Part shown: positions 1 through 9,633 of the stretch, piece by piece
How the letters are laid out: the number at the start of each line of letters is the position of its first letter
Position numbering within the stretch: position 1 is the first letter of the stretch
From: Perkinsus chesapeaki
Lineage: Eukaryota > Perkinsozoa > Perkinsida > Perkinsidae
Direction: 5' to 3'
Assembly: GCA_013115145.1 (NCBI GenBank)
Contig: JAAPAO010000066.1
Coordinates: forward strand, 350 to 40,636
DNA: 40,287 bases
Made by a program: the position numbers and the translations under genes
The notes under the pieces: generated by a model
Databases searched by the model: none
What the model saw: the letters and a program-made list of their open reading frames with translations, nothing else
What the model was told of the DNA's origin: nothing

Positions 1-127
1 TCACTGTTCTGGCTTTCAATGGTATAGGCTCACTGTTCTGGCTTTCAATGGTATAGGCTCACTGTTCTGGCTTTCAATGGTATAGGCTCACTGTTCTGGC
101 TTTGAATAGTATAGGCACACTGTTCTG
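1..127. repeat. 29-bp minisatellite at left window edge
   Basis: A unit beginning TCACTGTTCTGGCTTTCAAT repeats with a period of 29 bp. Three copies are identical (1-29, 30-58, 59-87), a fourth has two changes (88-116), and a partial fifth decays after about 127. The array runs off the left edge of the window, so its true length is unknown. Confidence 0.97.
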
Positions 128-1249
128 TTAACGCGCACCGCTTGCGGCGGCACATTTAGTTGGGGGAATCTCACTGTGAAAGTTGATGTCGGCGATTCAG
201 CCGAGCTTTGATTGTCATCTTTCTCGACCGAGCACATACCCAGTCTTGACGAGCTTGCTCAAAAGAGGGAGAATCAGCTCGTGAGATGTTCAATAATATC
301 GAGTTGGCATTTCTCTGATCGTAATGTACGTTTTCCGTGATACGAGCTCACCTTCCCATTCTACACAATGGCAAGTTAGCGAACGTATTCCTAACCAAAG
401 AGTTCCTTCATCCAGGGCGTTTGTTCCTGGTGGAACGACGCGGTGGGTAGGCGTTTTCCAGCACCGGCCAGTGTAAAGGAAAGCACCGAAATACCAGTTG
501 AGAAAAGAGTAGCTATCAGCGAAAAAAGTAGGACATCCGCGACGCGAATTCCGCGTCACAAAGACACGTACAGGGTAGGACAGCAGAGAGTTTCGGCGTC
601 TCTAGCTCAGTTTGGACCGCGGGGTACGTGCCAGTCGACCCTCGCTCGTTGCACATGGGAGCTGGGGCGGCTTGAGTGAGTCTCGCTCTCTCACTCGCGG
701 CCGCGGTACGGCCAGGCCAACAAGTATCGTTTACTCGGGTCCGATAGCAACCTCAGAAATTGTACTCAGTCCTCCAGCGCTTCACTTTCTCAAGCTTCTA
801 CTGTATGGAATCAATCGCTCAGGTTCATTGTGAGGATTGCTTGCCGTGTGCAACGACACAACGACACAATTGATATCGCTGAACTACTTAGTAGAAAGCC
901 TAGTAGGCTTAGGCGTACTAGCCGTAGGGCAGTAGGCTTAGCCTTCTGCCATACGACAGCGCTTATTGCGATTGCGCTGTCGGTATAGTAGGAATTATTC
1001 TACTGACGAATTGGGAAACGAAACTAATTAACGAACAACTCAAAAAAAGAAACTCAAAAGAATATCGGGTGATTCAGAATAAACGGAGAAAGAGTGGAAC
1101 CCACTCAGTGGATGAATGGTAAGGAAAATCAAGTACTGATGACGCGTTAAAAACCAGTTGCTGCATCACCAGCTAACGAGTAGCTCCTTCGGTATCAGAG
1201 CTATCGTACCTGAGCCCATCATTTCAACAAAAAACAAGTGACCAAAGGC
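128..1249. other. Intergenic region without a convincing gene
   Basis: No exon chain could be built here. A minus-strand open frame at 290-559 (89 codons) and two short plus-strand frames have no recognisable motif. Positions 885-985 are rich in CTAG/TAGTAG-type short inverted repeats, for example around AAGCCTAGTAGGCTTAGG. The segment next to 1250 is expected to hold the 3' untranslated region of the transporter gene that ends there. Confidence 0.5.
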
Positions 1250-3550
1250 CTACCAGTATTTCCTTCGAAGAACAAGAGCGGCGGCGGCCAACGCACCAGC
1301 GCCCCCAACAGCGAAGGAGGCCGCGTCGCTGCCGACAAGAGCATTGAAGGGACCTCCGAGCTGAGACATGATGTGGCGCAATACAAATGAGAGCAGTGCC
1401 TACGATAGCAACAAACACTTGGGGAAGGCAGATGGCCAGGTTGAGGGTGCCCATGTACGTGCCAGGCTTCACAGAGGCTCCGCGCGCTCGCTGTGCGATA
1501 CGACCGGTGAGGGCGAACGGGATTGTCATCGACAACGCTCCACTGAGACGCGAATTGTATGGGATGTCAGGCATGGTCGTGACTGGCAGCTTACGCTGGG
1601 CCAACTAAGGCAAGCCAAACTTGTACACCGGCAACAGTCCCAGGCAATACTTTAGTGGCAAAGAAAATGGAAAAAAGGAGAAGTGCGGCAAACCAAACAA
1701 GAGACACTCCCCATATTAGCCAAAGCCGTGGGTTAATAAAATGAGGCGGATAAACCTGATAATGGAGGCTGTGCGCCGAGGAGCTGGAAAGATCTATTTT
1801 TCCTACTTACCCCAAGTAGGAAAAATAGAAGTGACGTTGAAGCGGACAGGATGGAGCCGTAAAACATTCCGCGCGCAGCCAGCTGTAGGTTAGACTCATA
1901 GACCTTATCATCATCGAAAGGATTGGGGAGGACCTAGCAAAGAAGGAAGGGCATACACATGAAGGTGTACATAGGAAGGATTATAGCAATACCGAAATAG
2001 AAGTGACCAAAACCAAGGAATGAAACTAACTGGGTCCACCCCGTAGGGCCAGCTCTACTGGGGAAAAGAGGGATACAAGCGGAACATGAAAGTAAATGGC
2101 AGTAAAGCTCAAGAATAAGAATCATATTGAGTCTTGACCCCGTTGTCACCGGGCCGTTGATGAAGACCCAGCAAAGGATGTAATAAGAGCAAGTTCTCAC
2201 CTCGACAGCCACAAAGTGAGATCTATAGATGGAGGCGGTAAACCAACCAAACCAGGAAAGGCCCATAGCCCACAGAACGGTACGGTAAGCACGTGGAGCC
2301 GCTCGAACTTCTCGCCAAAGCGCGGCACAGTCCGCAAATGGATAATGGGGTCTGTCGTTCTGCCAGTAAAGAGATGGAGTGAGTTGTTCACAGCACCCGT
2401 ACATGCTCCTCATCCGACATCGGCACGGCGCTATAGCGACCATTAGCGGCAGGCCGTCCAATCTTCATAGCAGCCACTGCTACTGCCGCAGTAACGAGGA
2501 CAATGTAGGCATCGATAAGCACAACAAAGCGGAGCCCATAGCATCCAGCGACATACCCTGCCGGGCAGCCTTCTGGTGGACACTCTCGAGGACATATCTG
2601 AATTAAGGAAAATACCTGACTTCTTCGACGAGGAGAGTTGTCTACATCCGAGCCGAGATTGATTGCCGAGGCCTTGGACCAATTCTGGCTGGCGATTACT
2701 CCTGCACACAGACCACCAAGTTCGCTTCTAAAAGGAGGGAGCGGTATGCCGACGATAAGACGACGATCCTACATGAAGGTTTGTGTGAAGAATCCAGTGG
2801 AGACCTGCTGTGGTGGGGATATGTCAACCAAGCCGGATCTGCTGACCACCATCACAACGTTGGCAGCAGAGTCATAAACCCAAAATATGATAATGAATAT
2901 TACCAGACCAGCGGTGTGCGATGAACCTGAACTGGTAAATGAAAAGCCGAGGTAAGCGCGTTTGGAGTCCAAGCCTTGGACATATCACTACGAGATACAC
3001 TTATAGAAAAATCAAGTTTGTGACAAGAAAATAAGTCTAAAAATGCCGGACAGTCGCACAACACTTGCCTTTATCTCCTAGGAGCTCCCCAATCTCCACA
3101 GCATATCCGATGATGATGGTGGAGAGACTCAATATGATAGCCCCTGTGACCAGGAAAGGCGCTCTGGTTCTTCTCATTCCCTTGGAGACATACGCATCCG
3201 ACCAACGACCTATTATCGGCTGCACCACCATACCTGATAAACGCACAAGTTCGCCTTAACCGAAAGCTGAAAACGGTTCACCTGTGATAGGTCCACACAA
3301 CCATATAAGGCTACTCAAGGCTTCGGAGAGGCCCATCTTGGTGGCAAACGGAATGGACAGAATCCCCCTAAAAGTGATGGAAAAGCCACGCAATATTATT
3401 CGCTTACTGGAGACCCATCGAGCAGGATGTGGCGAAGATGGTGAATCCAACCAAGCAAATGCGGATCCATCCCAGGATCGAGATACCGTCGTGCTCTCTA
3501 CCAGCTGAGCTCGACTTGTTGCTCACATCTTCTTCCCGGTCGTGGTTCAT
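1250..3550 (-). CDS. SLC45/GPH-family sugar:proton symporter (12-TM major facilitator)
   Basis: This is a multi-exon minus-strand gene for a sucrose-type major facilitator expected to import a sugar with protons across a cell membrane. From the N-terminus it reads a charged tail and TM1 (to 3408), then WLCGPITGMVVQPIIG (3282-3367 joined to 3233 onward), the loop-2/3 hallmark of SLC45 and plant SUC carriers, followed by GRWSDAYVSKGMRRTRAPF. A helix contains IIIFWVYDSAANVVMV, and a cysteine-rich external loop precedes a long helix near 2470-2600. The late signature MTIPFALTGRIAQ and KPGTYMGTLNLAICLPQ ends the protein, with stop TAG at 1250-1252. Introns I can fix are 3368-3407 (40 nt), 3234-3281 (48 nt) and 1756-1810 (55 nt). 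The junctions near 2600-3030 and 2040-2200 are tentative. The ATG at 3550 is the simplest start, although an upstream in-frame ATG exists at 3844. The family call is firm and the exact sugar is unknown. Confidence 0.85.
1794..1828. promoter_or_regulatory. Perfect hairpin across a 5' splice site of the transporter gene
   Basis: Two perfect 15-bp arms (CTATTTTTCCTACTT at 1794-1808 and its complement at 1814-1828) flank a 5-nt loop. On the transcribed minus strand the exon ends at 1811 and the intron starts at 1810, so the donor GT sits in the loop and the exon and intron sequences form the stem. This could hide the donor from U1 snRNP. The effect is inferred and the structure is seen. Confidence 0.7.
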
Positions 3551-5777
3551 GGAAATGATGGAATAAAAAGTAATTTTGACTTTCCAACTGAACAATTGCG
3601 ATGTGCTCTTAAAACGAGCAGTTCGAGGTGTACCACGCGTAAAGCTCTTTCGTACTGAAGTGTCGCAGCTAGCACTCCCTAGGATTCTACTGATGACCGT
3701 GGGAAAGCAATACGTGCGTTGCAATGAAGCCCGACGGCCCCTCCGTGACCTACGCCGCGTAGGGCGGCATTGATCAGATCGGGGGTGACGTGACATAGAA
3801 CATGACACCATGGAACGCGAACAGAGAAGAACAGAGAAATTCATGTTTACAATTCAACAATGCTACCACTTTCCGACACAGCCTTTGTTGCAAAAGCTTT
3901 GTGTGATGACAGTTTCATGGACAAGCTAGTTCCCCATTGTGCAGCGTAGCCGATCACATCTCAGCCTTCGGCTGTTACAGGGTAAAGGAGGCATCCGAAG
4001 TACACTTGAGAACATCTCTGACCACCTGGCTTCGCTCTTGTTGATGCTATGAGAAGTTCCGGACGTTCTAGCCCTTTTTAATCATCGGCTCGAATGTTAT
4101 TCAGTTCGGTGATAATGACGATGCCATCACCACGGCAGTGGTAGTTTCAGAAACCACTTTTGGAAGGGTTTATAGTATATGACAAGAGGAAGAACGGTCA
4201 ATGCTAAATTGCCCACTCATGCGCGATTCCATGAGAACACCACCAATGCCTGATATATAACTTATATATAACAAAACCAGATGTATAATTTCAGGTTTGA
4301 GGTCTTCTGAAATAACTTTGGTTACTGAAAGATTCGATATGTACGACGATCCCTGTGGTTTCCTATCACTGTCAGTAATACTAGACCTTATGAACCGGGC
4401 TGCAATGTAATAACACAGTATGCAAGTAGAAGTGATACAGTATAATAACACACATATAGCTCTTATATCGCCCTGTGACGGACAACTCCATAACCAACAC
4501 ATTTGCACCAGAAACCAAGGTTAACACGGCATGGCAGCTTCATTAGGACCACCGCAGGTCCAAAGGGATCTTCTCTTTGGTAACCTTCCTCGTCGAAGGA
4601 TCTCTGACGATTCTCTCCATACTGCCTGCCCAGAGATTAAAGCGATTAGGCTTGAAGCTAGACTTATAGTCCTGAAAAAGATACCACTACAAAGTAGTGC
4701 CACTGGATCGATGAGCTCCTTAATTATTGATGGATACTTCACTTCGGACATTCAATCGATGGCGTGTATTATGACTCATCCCATCCTCGAAAGCATACCG
4801 ATAAGCAAAAATCGGCTGAACTCGAACCGTTGGAACGGGAAAACTTGAACCCGCTATTTCTGGTAAAGTCCGCTATGTTCCTCAGACCAGACTGGAGGAC
4901 CCGCGAGAGGCTCACCCATTTATATTCGACATTCTTCCAACGCATAACATCTTCACTTCTGTAGCCAAACCTTTTGCAGTGCTTGTCCATCACGCCTTCC
5001 GGCTAATATAAGAAATCATTAACGCATGTGATGGTAAAGGTTATCTGGTAATCAGGTAACTCTCAATGTAAGCTGTAATCTTATTATGGCATTCCCTTCA
5101 ATCTTAGTAAGATTTATCTAGTAAGGATTAAGATTATCTTACTAAAGATTTATTCAACTTTTTCGGGTAGGGTCGAACCATAGTAACCTGCCCGTTCGCC
5201 ATCACCGATATCCGATACTCACCTACAAGTCTGATATCCGAATCTGCACGCATGCACATCACTCACTTATTCTCGGTTTGATGTTCGGATGTATCTCCGG
5301 TGACTTCATTATCCTTCTCGTAGGACGTCTGGGGACAAAGATGAGCCATCAGCCCACAGCCACACAGCCGAGATCATCTATAGTCGGAGTTATTTTCCGC
5401 TAAAATCCCTTGGAAAAATAATTACTTTATATGAAAGAGCCTAATGCTAAATTTAAGGTCCCATTTTATATAGTTCGGAAGAACAGAACGTCATCGCTTC
5501 AGTAGTTTACCCCATTGTTCTGGTTTACATTTTAAAAATGTAAGGCTATTCATACCGCACAGTTCGCTATATAGCAATATAATGGAGAGTTGTACGGCGT
5601 CTGGAACTTTGGCACCGATGCGGATGCTGTCAATAATTGAAGTCGGAAATTTCCCTGATAAAATCTTACGGAGATTCTAAAAAAGGGAGTTCTTACCACC
5701 AGCACAAACTCCAGTGAGAGGAATGGTCACCAGAAGTGATATAATTATTTACTTCTGTCATCCGAAAGGACTGTCAA
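3551..5777. other. Sparse region with unassigned open frames
   Basis: No recognisable product was found. Two candidates overlap on opposite strands. A plus-strand ATG frame at 4531-4848 (105 codons, no intron) faces minus-strand frames at 4769-4993 and 4521-4751. The minus exon at 4769-4993 contains FGYRSEDVMRWKNVEYKW followed by a GTGAG donor, which looks exon-like in this intron-rich genome. Positions 5100-5160 hold short inverted repeats built on TTAGTAAGATT. The 3551-4160 segment probably includes the transporter promoter. Confidence 0.35.
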
Positions 5778-6186
5778 ATGGCTCCCCCAGTCACTTACGT
5801 AAAACCACAGGTTCTTTTAGGAGTGGTAGGTATAAACCTTCGAGACTCCATCGCAAACTGATGTCGAATAGGAGGCAATGCGTATACAGACGTACAAGAA
5901 AGCAACAAACCGGTCATAACAGAAGATAACTACAGGAACGGATCGTTGTAGTGTTGGCTATTGGAATGCAATCGCTGGGTCGATAATGTCTGCCACGAGG
6001 CTAACATCATTCCGCTTGTCCCTTCGAGCCATGGAGGAGATATTCTATATGCTCGCATTTAGCTGTTATGATGTTGTAGAGAAGGAAATGTTCACAGACA
6101 GCAAGGTTGGGCACCTCTCACCTACCCACACCCATCTGAGGTGGACTTGCATTGAGATCTCAATGATCTTGGGAATTTTAGAGTAA
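5778..6186 (+). CDS. Possible small three-exon gene, unrecognised
   Basis: From ATG at 5778 the frame reads MAPPVTYVKPQVLLGVVG. It can be joined over a 42-nt GT-AG intron (5830-5871) to GNAYTDVQESNKPVITEDNY, then over a 115-nt intron (5948-6062) to a third exon ending with TAA at 6184-6186, giving roughly 83 residues. Both junctions keep the frame open and the first intron has the size typical of this window, which is the main support. I recognise no domain and predict no membrane segment beyond the mildly hydrophobic N-terminus. It could equally be a chance chain of open frames. It converges on the histidyl-tRNA synthetase gene downstream. Confidence 0.35.
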
Positions 6187-6441
6187 AGTCAGCAAACCGG
6201 CGAATTAGACTTTGCCAACTGTATGAGACACAGTGTGTACCTTACCCCTCACACGTGGCATAGTACAGCACACCACACAAAGGAAACGGATGAAGTCCCG
6301 ACAGCCCCGATCGAAATTGAATAAAACAACATCTTTGTTGAGAAGAAACCCGGTAGCGAGGAATGCTGATTGACAGTGAGCTCAGAAATCGACATTCGTT
6401 TCGACAAAACTGCACAACATGTCGCGCTTCGCTCCGCCTGT

Positions 6442-8934
6442 TTACTCGGTCTTCTTGTCGAAGTATGACTTAGCATTGGCGAGGTCAGACACAGGAATGT
6501 CTATTTGTACACGAGCCTCCGAGTCGCCTGCAATAAAATAATAAGGAATGCAACTATTAGTGAACCTCACCTGTTCGAAGATCCTTAATGCGGACCTTAC
6601 CATCCTCCCATTCACTGGGCGCTACAAAGGCTATCTTATCAGCACCAACACGATCAGCGTATCTGGGGAGACAGTGACACAAGTATTTTGCACGCATGCG
6701 CAATGCATCATACCTGAATTGCTTGTCCACGCGCTTGCCAGCCTCCAGCATCATATCAACGGTCGCACCACCCGACCTAACCGAGGGAGAATCAGCTGAC
6801 ACAAGAATACAAGGCGAGCTACCTAAGACCACTGGCGACTTCCAGTGCCTGTCCGTACATGCCTTTGTATGCTGCTACGACAAAGTCAACTCTGTGGGGA
6901 ATTTCGGGAAGAAGACCACGCTCTGATAAACGGCTGTGTAAACATGGGACACGGAATAGGCTCCTTACCTAAGAGAAGCTCGTAGATAACACAGTCTCCG
7001 AAACCAAAGCCAACGCATGGTATTTCTGTAGGGGCACCGTAAAGTGAAAGAAGCCTGAAGGAGGATAAGTTGAGATCGGCAATGACCGCTACTAGTATGT
7101 GTTCACCTGTCATAACGGCCACCACCAGCAATAGCACGAAGCTCGCCACGTCGATCGAATGCCTCCCAAACTATCCCTGGAGGAACAGCAGTTAACAATC
7201 TTAAAGGTCATCAACTTGCCTACCTGTGTAGTATGCCAAACCTCGAACCACCGATGCGTCGAAGACCAACCAGTCCGCGAATCCATAGCTGTTGGCAAAC
7301 TCGAAGAGCCTTTCAACATCAGCGACATCTGAAACCACCACTGTCCGCCTAAGTCGTGGCGAATCAACCCACCTTCAGCGCAGCTTTCACCAGCGATCTT
7401 TTTGAACTCTTCGATCGACTCAGCAGCAGTAGCATCGACGACGCGCTCTGACACAAAAAAGTAGTCGAATGCCTATCAGATTTCTTCAACCAAGCCCTGA
7501 AATATTACCACCGGAGATCAACTCGTTAATGACAGAAGTTCAAAAATCGTCCAAGATTTTCCCAAATTTCCTCAGAATTTTCCCTTTGCGACGTCTGCAG
7601 GCGAGCCCACGAATCAATCCCATTGCTGAACCCAAAGTCGAGCTTACCTGCGACGGCAGTCTCCAAACCGATATCCTCGACCATCTGCCTTACCACCTGA
7701 AGTGAGCTTATATTGACGAATATAAAAAGGGGACTTTCACCTCTTCACGGCCAACCTTATCAATCTTATCTACCACAACACATACTTTAGCAAACTCATC
7801 AGCCCCAACACCAGATGCCTTCAATACAGATTGTAAAATGGCACGAGAATTAACTCTGAGATGGTATCATTAAAATAATGTTAAGATAATATATTATTAC
7901 TTAATACCAACATCAGCACTGGTAAGGCCAACCTTCTTAAAGAAGCCAACCATAGTTGCCAATAACTCGAGCTCAGCGGTTATGTCAGCAATACCGACGA
8001 TATCGCAGTTCCACTGATAATGCTCACGCTTACGGCCTCTCTGAGTGGTCTCAAATCTCCAACATTGTGGAATTGAAAACCATTTTAAAGGTAAAACCTG
8101 TAGTGAATATTAATAATAAATTATAAATAAATGTTAAATACTTCAGCCATCTGTGCTGTTGCATTATGACTTCCTTCAGCACTCATTCTAACTCTTGATA
8201 ATACCATTCTCGCCAGTGTTGGTGTCATCTCTGGTCGAAGCGTTACATTATGTCCTTCCTTATCCACGAAGTTGTACCTACACCATATTCGCTTTCAATA
8301 GTTTCCCAATCACCACGTCATCGGAGCTTGCCTCTTCCCATTCGATTCAAGTAACTTCCATCTTTACATGTTCAACGGGAGAAGTACACATGATAAGATT
8401 GACAGAAGAGGGTCAGCGTGCCCAGACTCCCTTTAAGATGGCGCGCATTTTAGCGTCTTGAGAGCTAGGATATAGATCCGCCAAGCTTGTATGATTCCCG
8501 ATATTACATTTGCTCTACTATTTCTTCACCAGCTTTCCTTTTATATAAATCCTCATTCTCGAGAACTGGAGCATCATATTCCGAGAAACCAAATTGAGCT
8601 GATACCGATCGCCATTGACTAAATAGCCAATTCTAAAATAATAATAATATATAAGTAATATTATTAACTTACTCTAACACGCATATCTTCTGGGAAGAAA
8701 TCCCGAGTGCCACTTGGAGGATCGAATGAGATAACTGATCAAGGGTAAGCCCCTCATACCCCGACCCCCCCCCAGATAACTACCATTCTCAAACTCCGGC
8801 TTTCCCCCCTTCTTAGCGGCTTTCTTCGCCAACTTCTTCGCTTGCTTCTTCGACATACCCTCAGGAACGACAAGCTTGGTGGCGTCCGCCTCGATGGCGA
8901 CCTCAGGGGCAGCAGCAGCAGGACTGGATGACAT
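6442..8934 (-). CDS. HARS: Histidyl-tRNA synthetase, complete 15-exon gene (copy A)
   Basis: This class II synthetase charges tRNA-His with histidine in the cytosol. I could place all 15 exons: 8784-8934, 8673-8734, 8508-8632, 8142-8277, 7901-8097, 7741-7855, 7648-7696, 7373-7447, 7224-7328, 7107-7176, 6969-7054, 6823-6922, 6714-6776, 6571-6662, 6442-6527. They sum to 1512 nt, or 503 residues plus TAA, close to the usual eukaryotic length. A lysine-rich N-terminus (residues 27-45) precedes [14 protein letters not shown], the motif-2 region [13 protein letters not shown] (about 123-135), [20 protein letters not shown], the histidine motifs RGLAYYTG and GGRYD (about 333-360), [12 protein letters not shown], and the C-terminal anticodon-binding domain with [15 protein letters not shown]. 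Twelve of the 14 introns are 40-52 nt; introns 3 and 7 are 230 and 200 nt. The ATG at 8934 is the first in frame. A paralogue lies directly upstream. Confidence 0.96.
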
Positions 8935-8998
8935 TGTGGATAAGTAAACCAGGCTGATTGGAAGCTACTCTACCATGCACGGTATGAATATTATAGAG

Positions 8999-9085
8999 AT
9001 GCCCCTACCCGGAATTGAACTCACGCCCTTTTCACTCCAGTAAGCATCAAATTCTATTATAGCTAAGCGCCCGAGGCCATCTGCC
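8999..9085 (-). other. tRNA-like segment (B-box GAGTTCAATTCC)
   Basis: On the minus strand a B-box-like GAGTTCAATTCCGGG is followed by GGGGCAT and preceded, about 60 nt upstream, by GATGGCCTCGGGC, which resembles an A box. No consistent acceptor stem closes the ends, so this is not a functional tRNA by eye. It lies just upstream of the copy A start codon and may be a decayed tRNA pseudogene or short SINE-like element. Confidence 0.5.
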
Positions 9086-9340
9086 CATATTCCATCCTAG
9101 CAAACAGAAATTTCCCTCCCAAGAATTCCTTCGGGCCGCCCTCTTGGTCCGAACTGAGCAACCAATGCCTCTGCACTTTTCTCGGCCATACCTGTCATTC
9201 CCGCTGCCTTCGCCTCTTTCCCAAAAACACAGACGAGAGACAATCGATTAGCTTGGCGTACGCAGCATCAGAGATTACCGTCACACAATGCCTGTCCCCT
9301 TCGCAAATGGTTATTGCCGGAAAATGAGAAAATTAAAAAT

Positions 9341-9420
9341 GCTCTCACCGGGTATCGAACCTGCGCCACTTACATGAATCAGCCTCCTATGTTAAATGTA
9401 TATGGCCATCTCAGGTTGCT
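9341..9420 (-). other. tRNA-like segment (B-box AGGTTCGATACCC)
   Basis: Read on the minus strand, GAGATGGCC (A-box-like) is followed about 45 nt later by GCGCAGGTTCGATACCCGG and then GAGAGCATTTTT. The T-arm and the trailing GCATTTTT resemble the other elements in this window. The ends do not pair into an acceptor stem, so it is unlikely to be a working tRNA. The T-run could end polymerase III transcription. Confidence 0.5.
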
Positions 9421-9633
9421 AAATAGCTTCAGTGTTGACACCAACTGCATTCGATATCCTCCGTCAAGGACGACTGGAAACGCGCTAGGGCGAGGAGCAA
9501 CCAATGACTCGATTGTAGAATGCCCAACAACGCAATACTGGTATAGCAAGAAACGTGCTCGGGAACGACTATGCCATTTACACATGTATAAATTGAGGAG
9601 AAAACTGCACATGTCGCGCTTCGCTCCGCCTGT

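Larger units (their letters stand above)
8935..9633. other. Spacer between the two histidyl-tRNA synthetase copies
   Basis: This interval should contain the promoter of copy A (near 8935-9000) and the 3' end of copy B. It also carries two tRNA-like segments, annotated separately. On the minus strand, 9100-9290 contains exon-like coding potential (GMAEKSAEALVAQFGPRG) that I could not connect to anything. Similarity between the 3' flanks of the two copies begins about 20-30 nt beyond each stop codon and is lost past about 9600. Confidence 0.5.

Noticed and set aside
290-559. 89-codon minus-strand frame as a gene
   Set aside because: No motif, no supporting splice chain and no unusual composition; a chance open frame is as likely.
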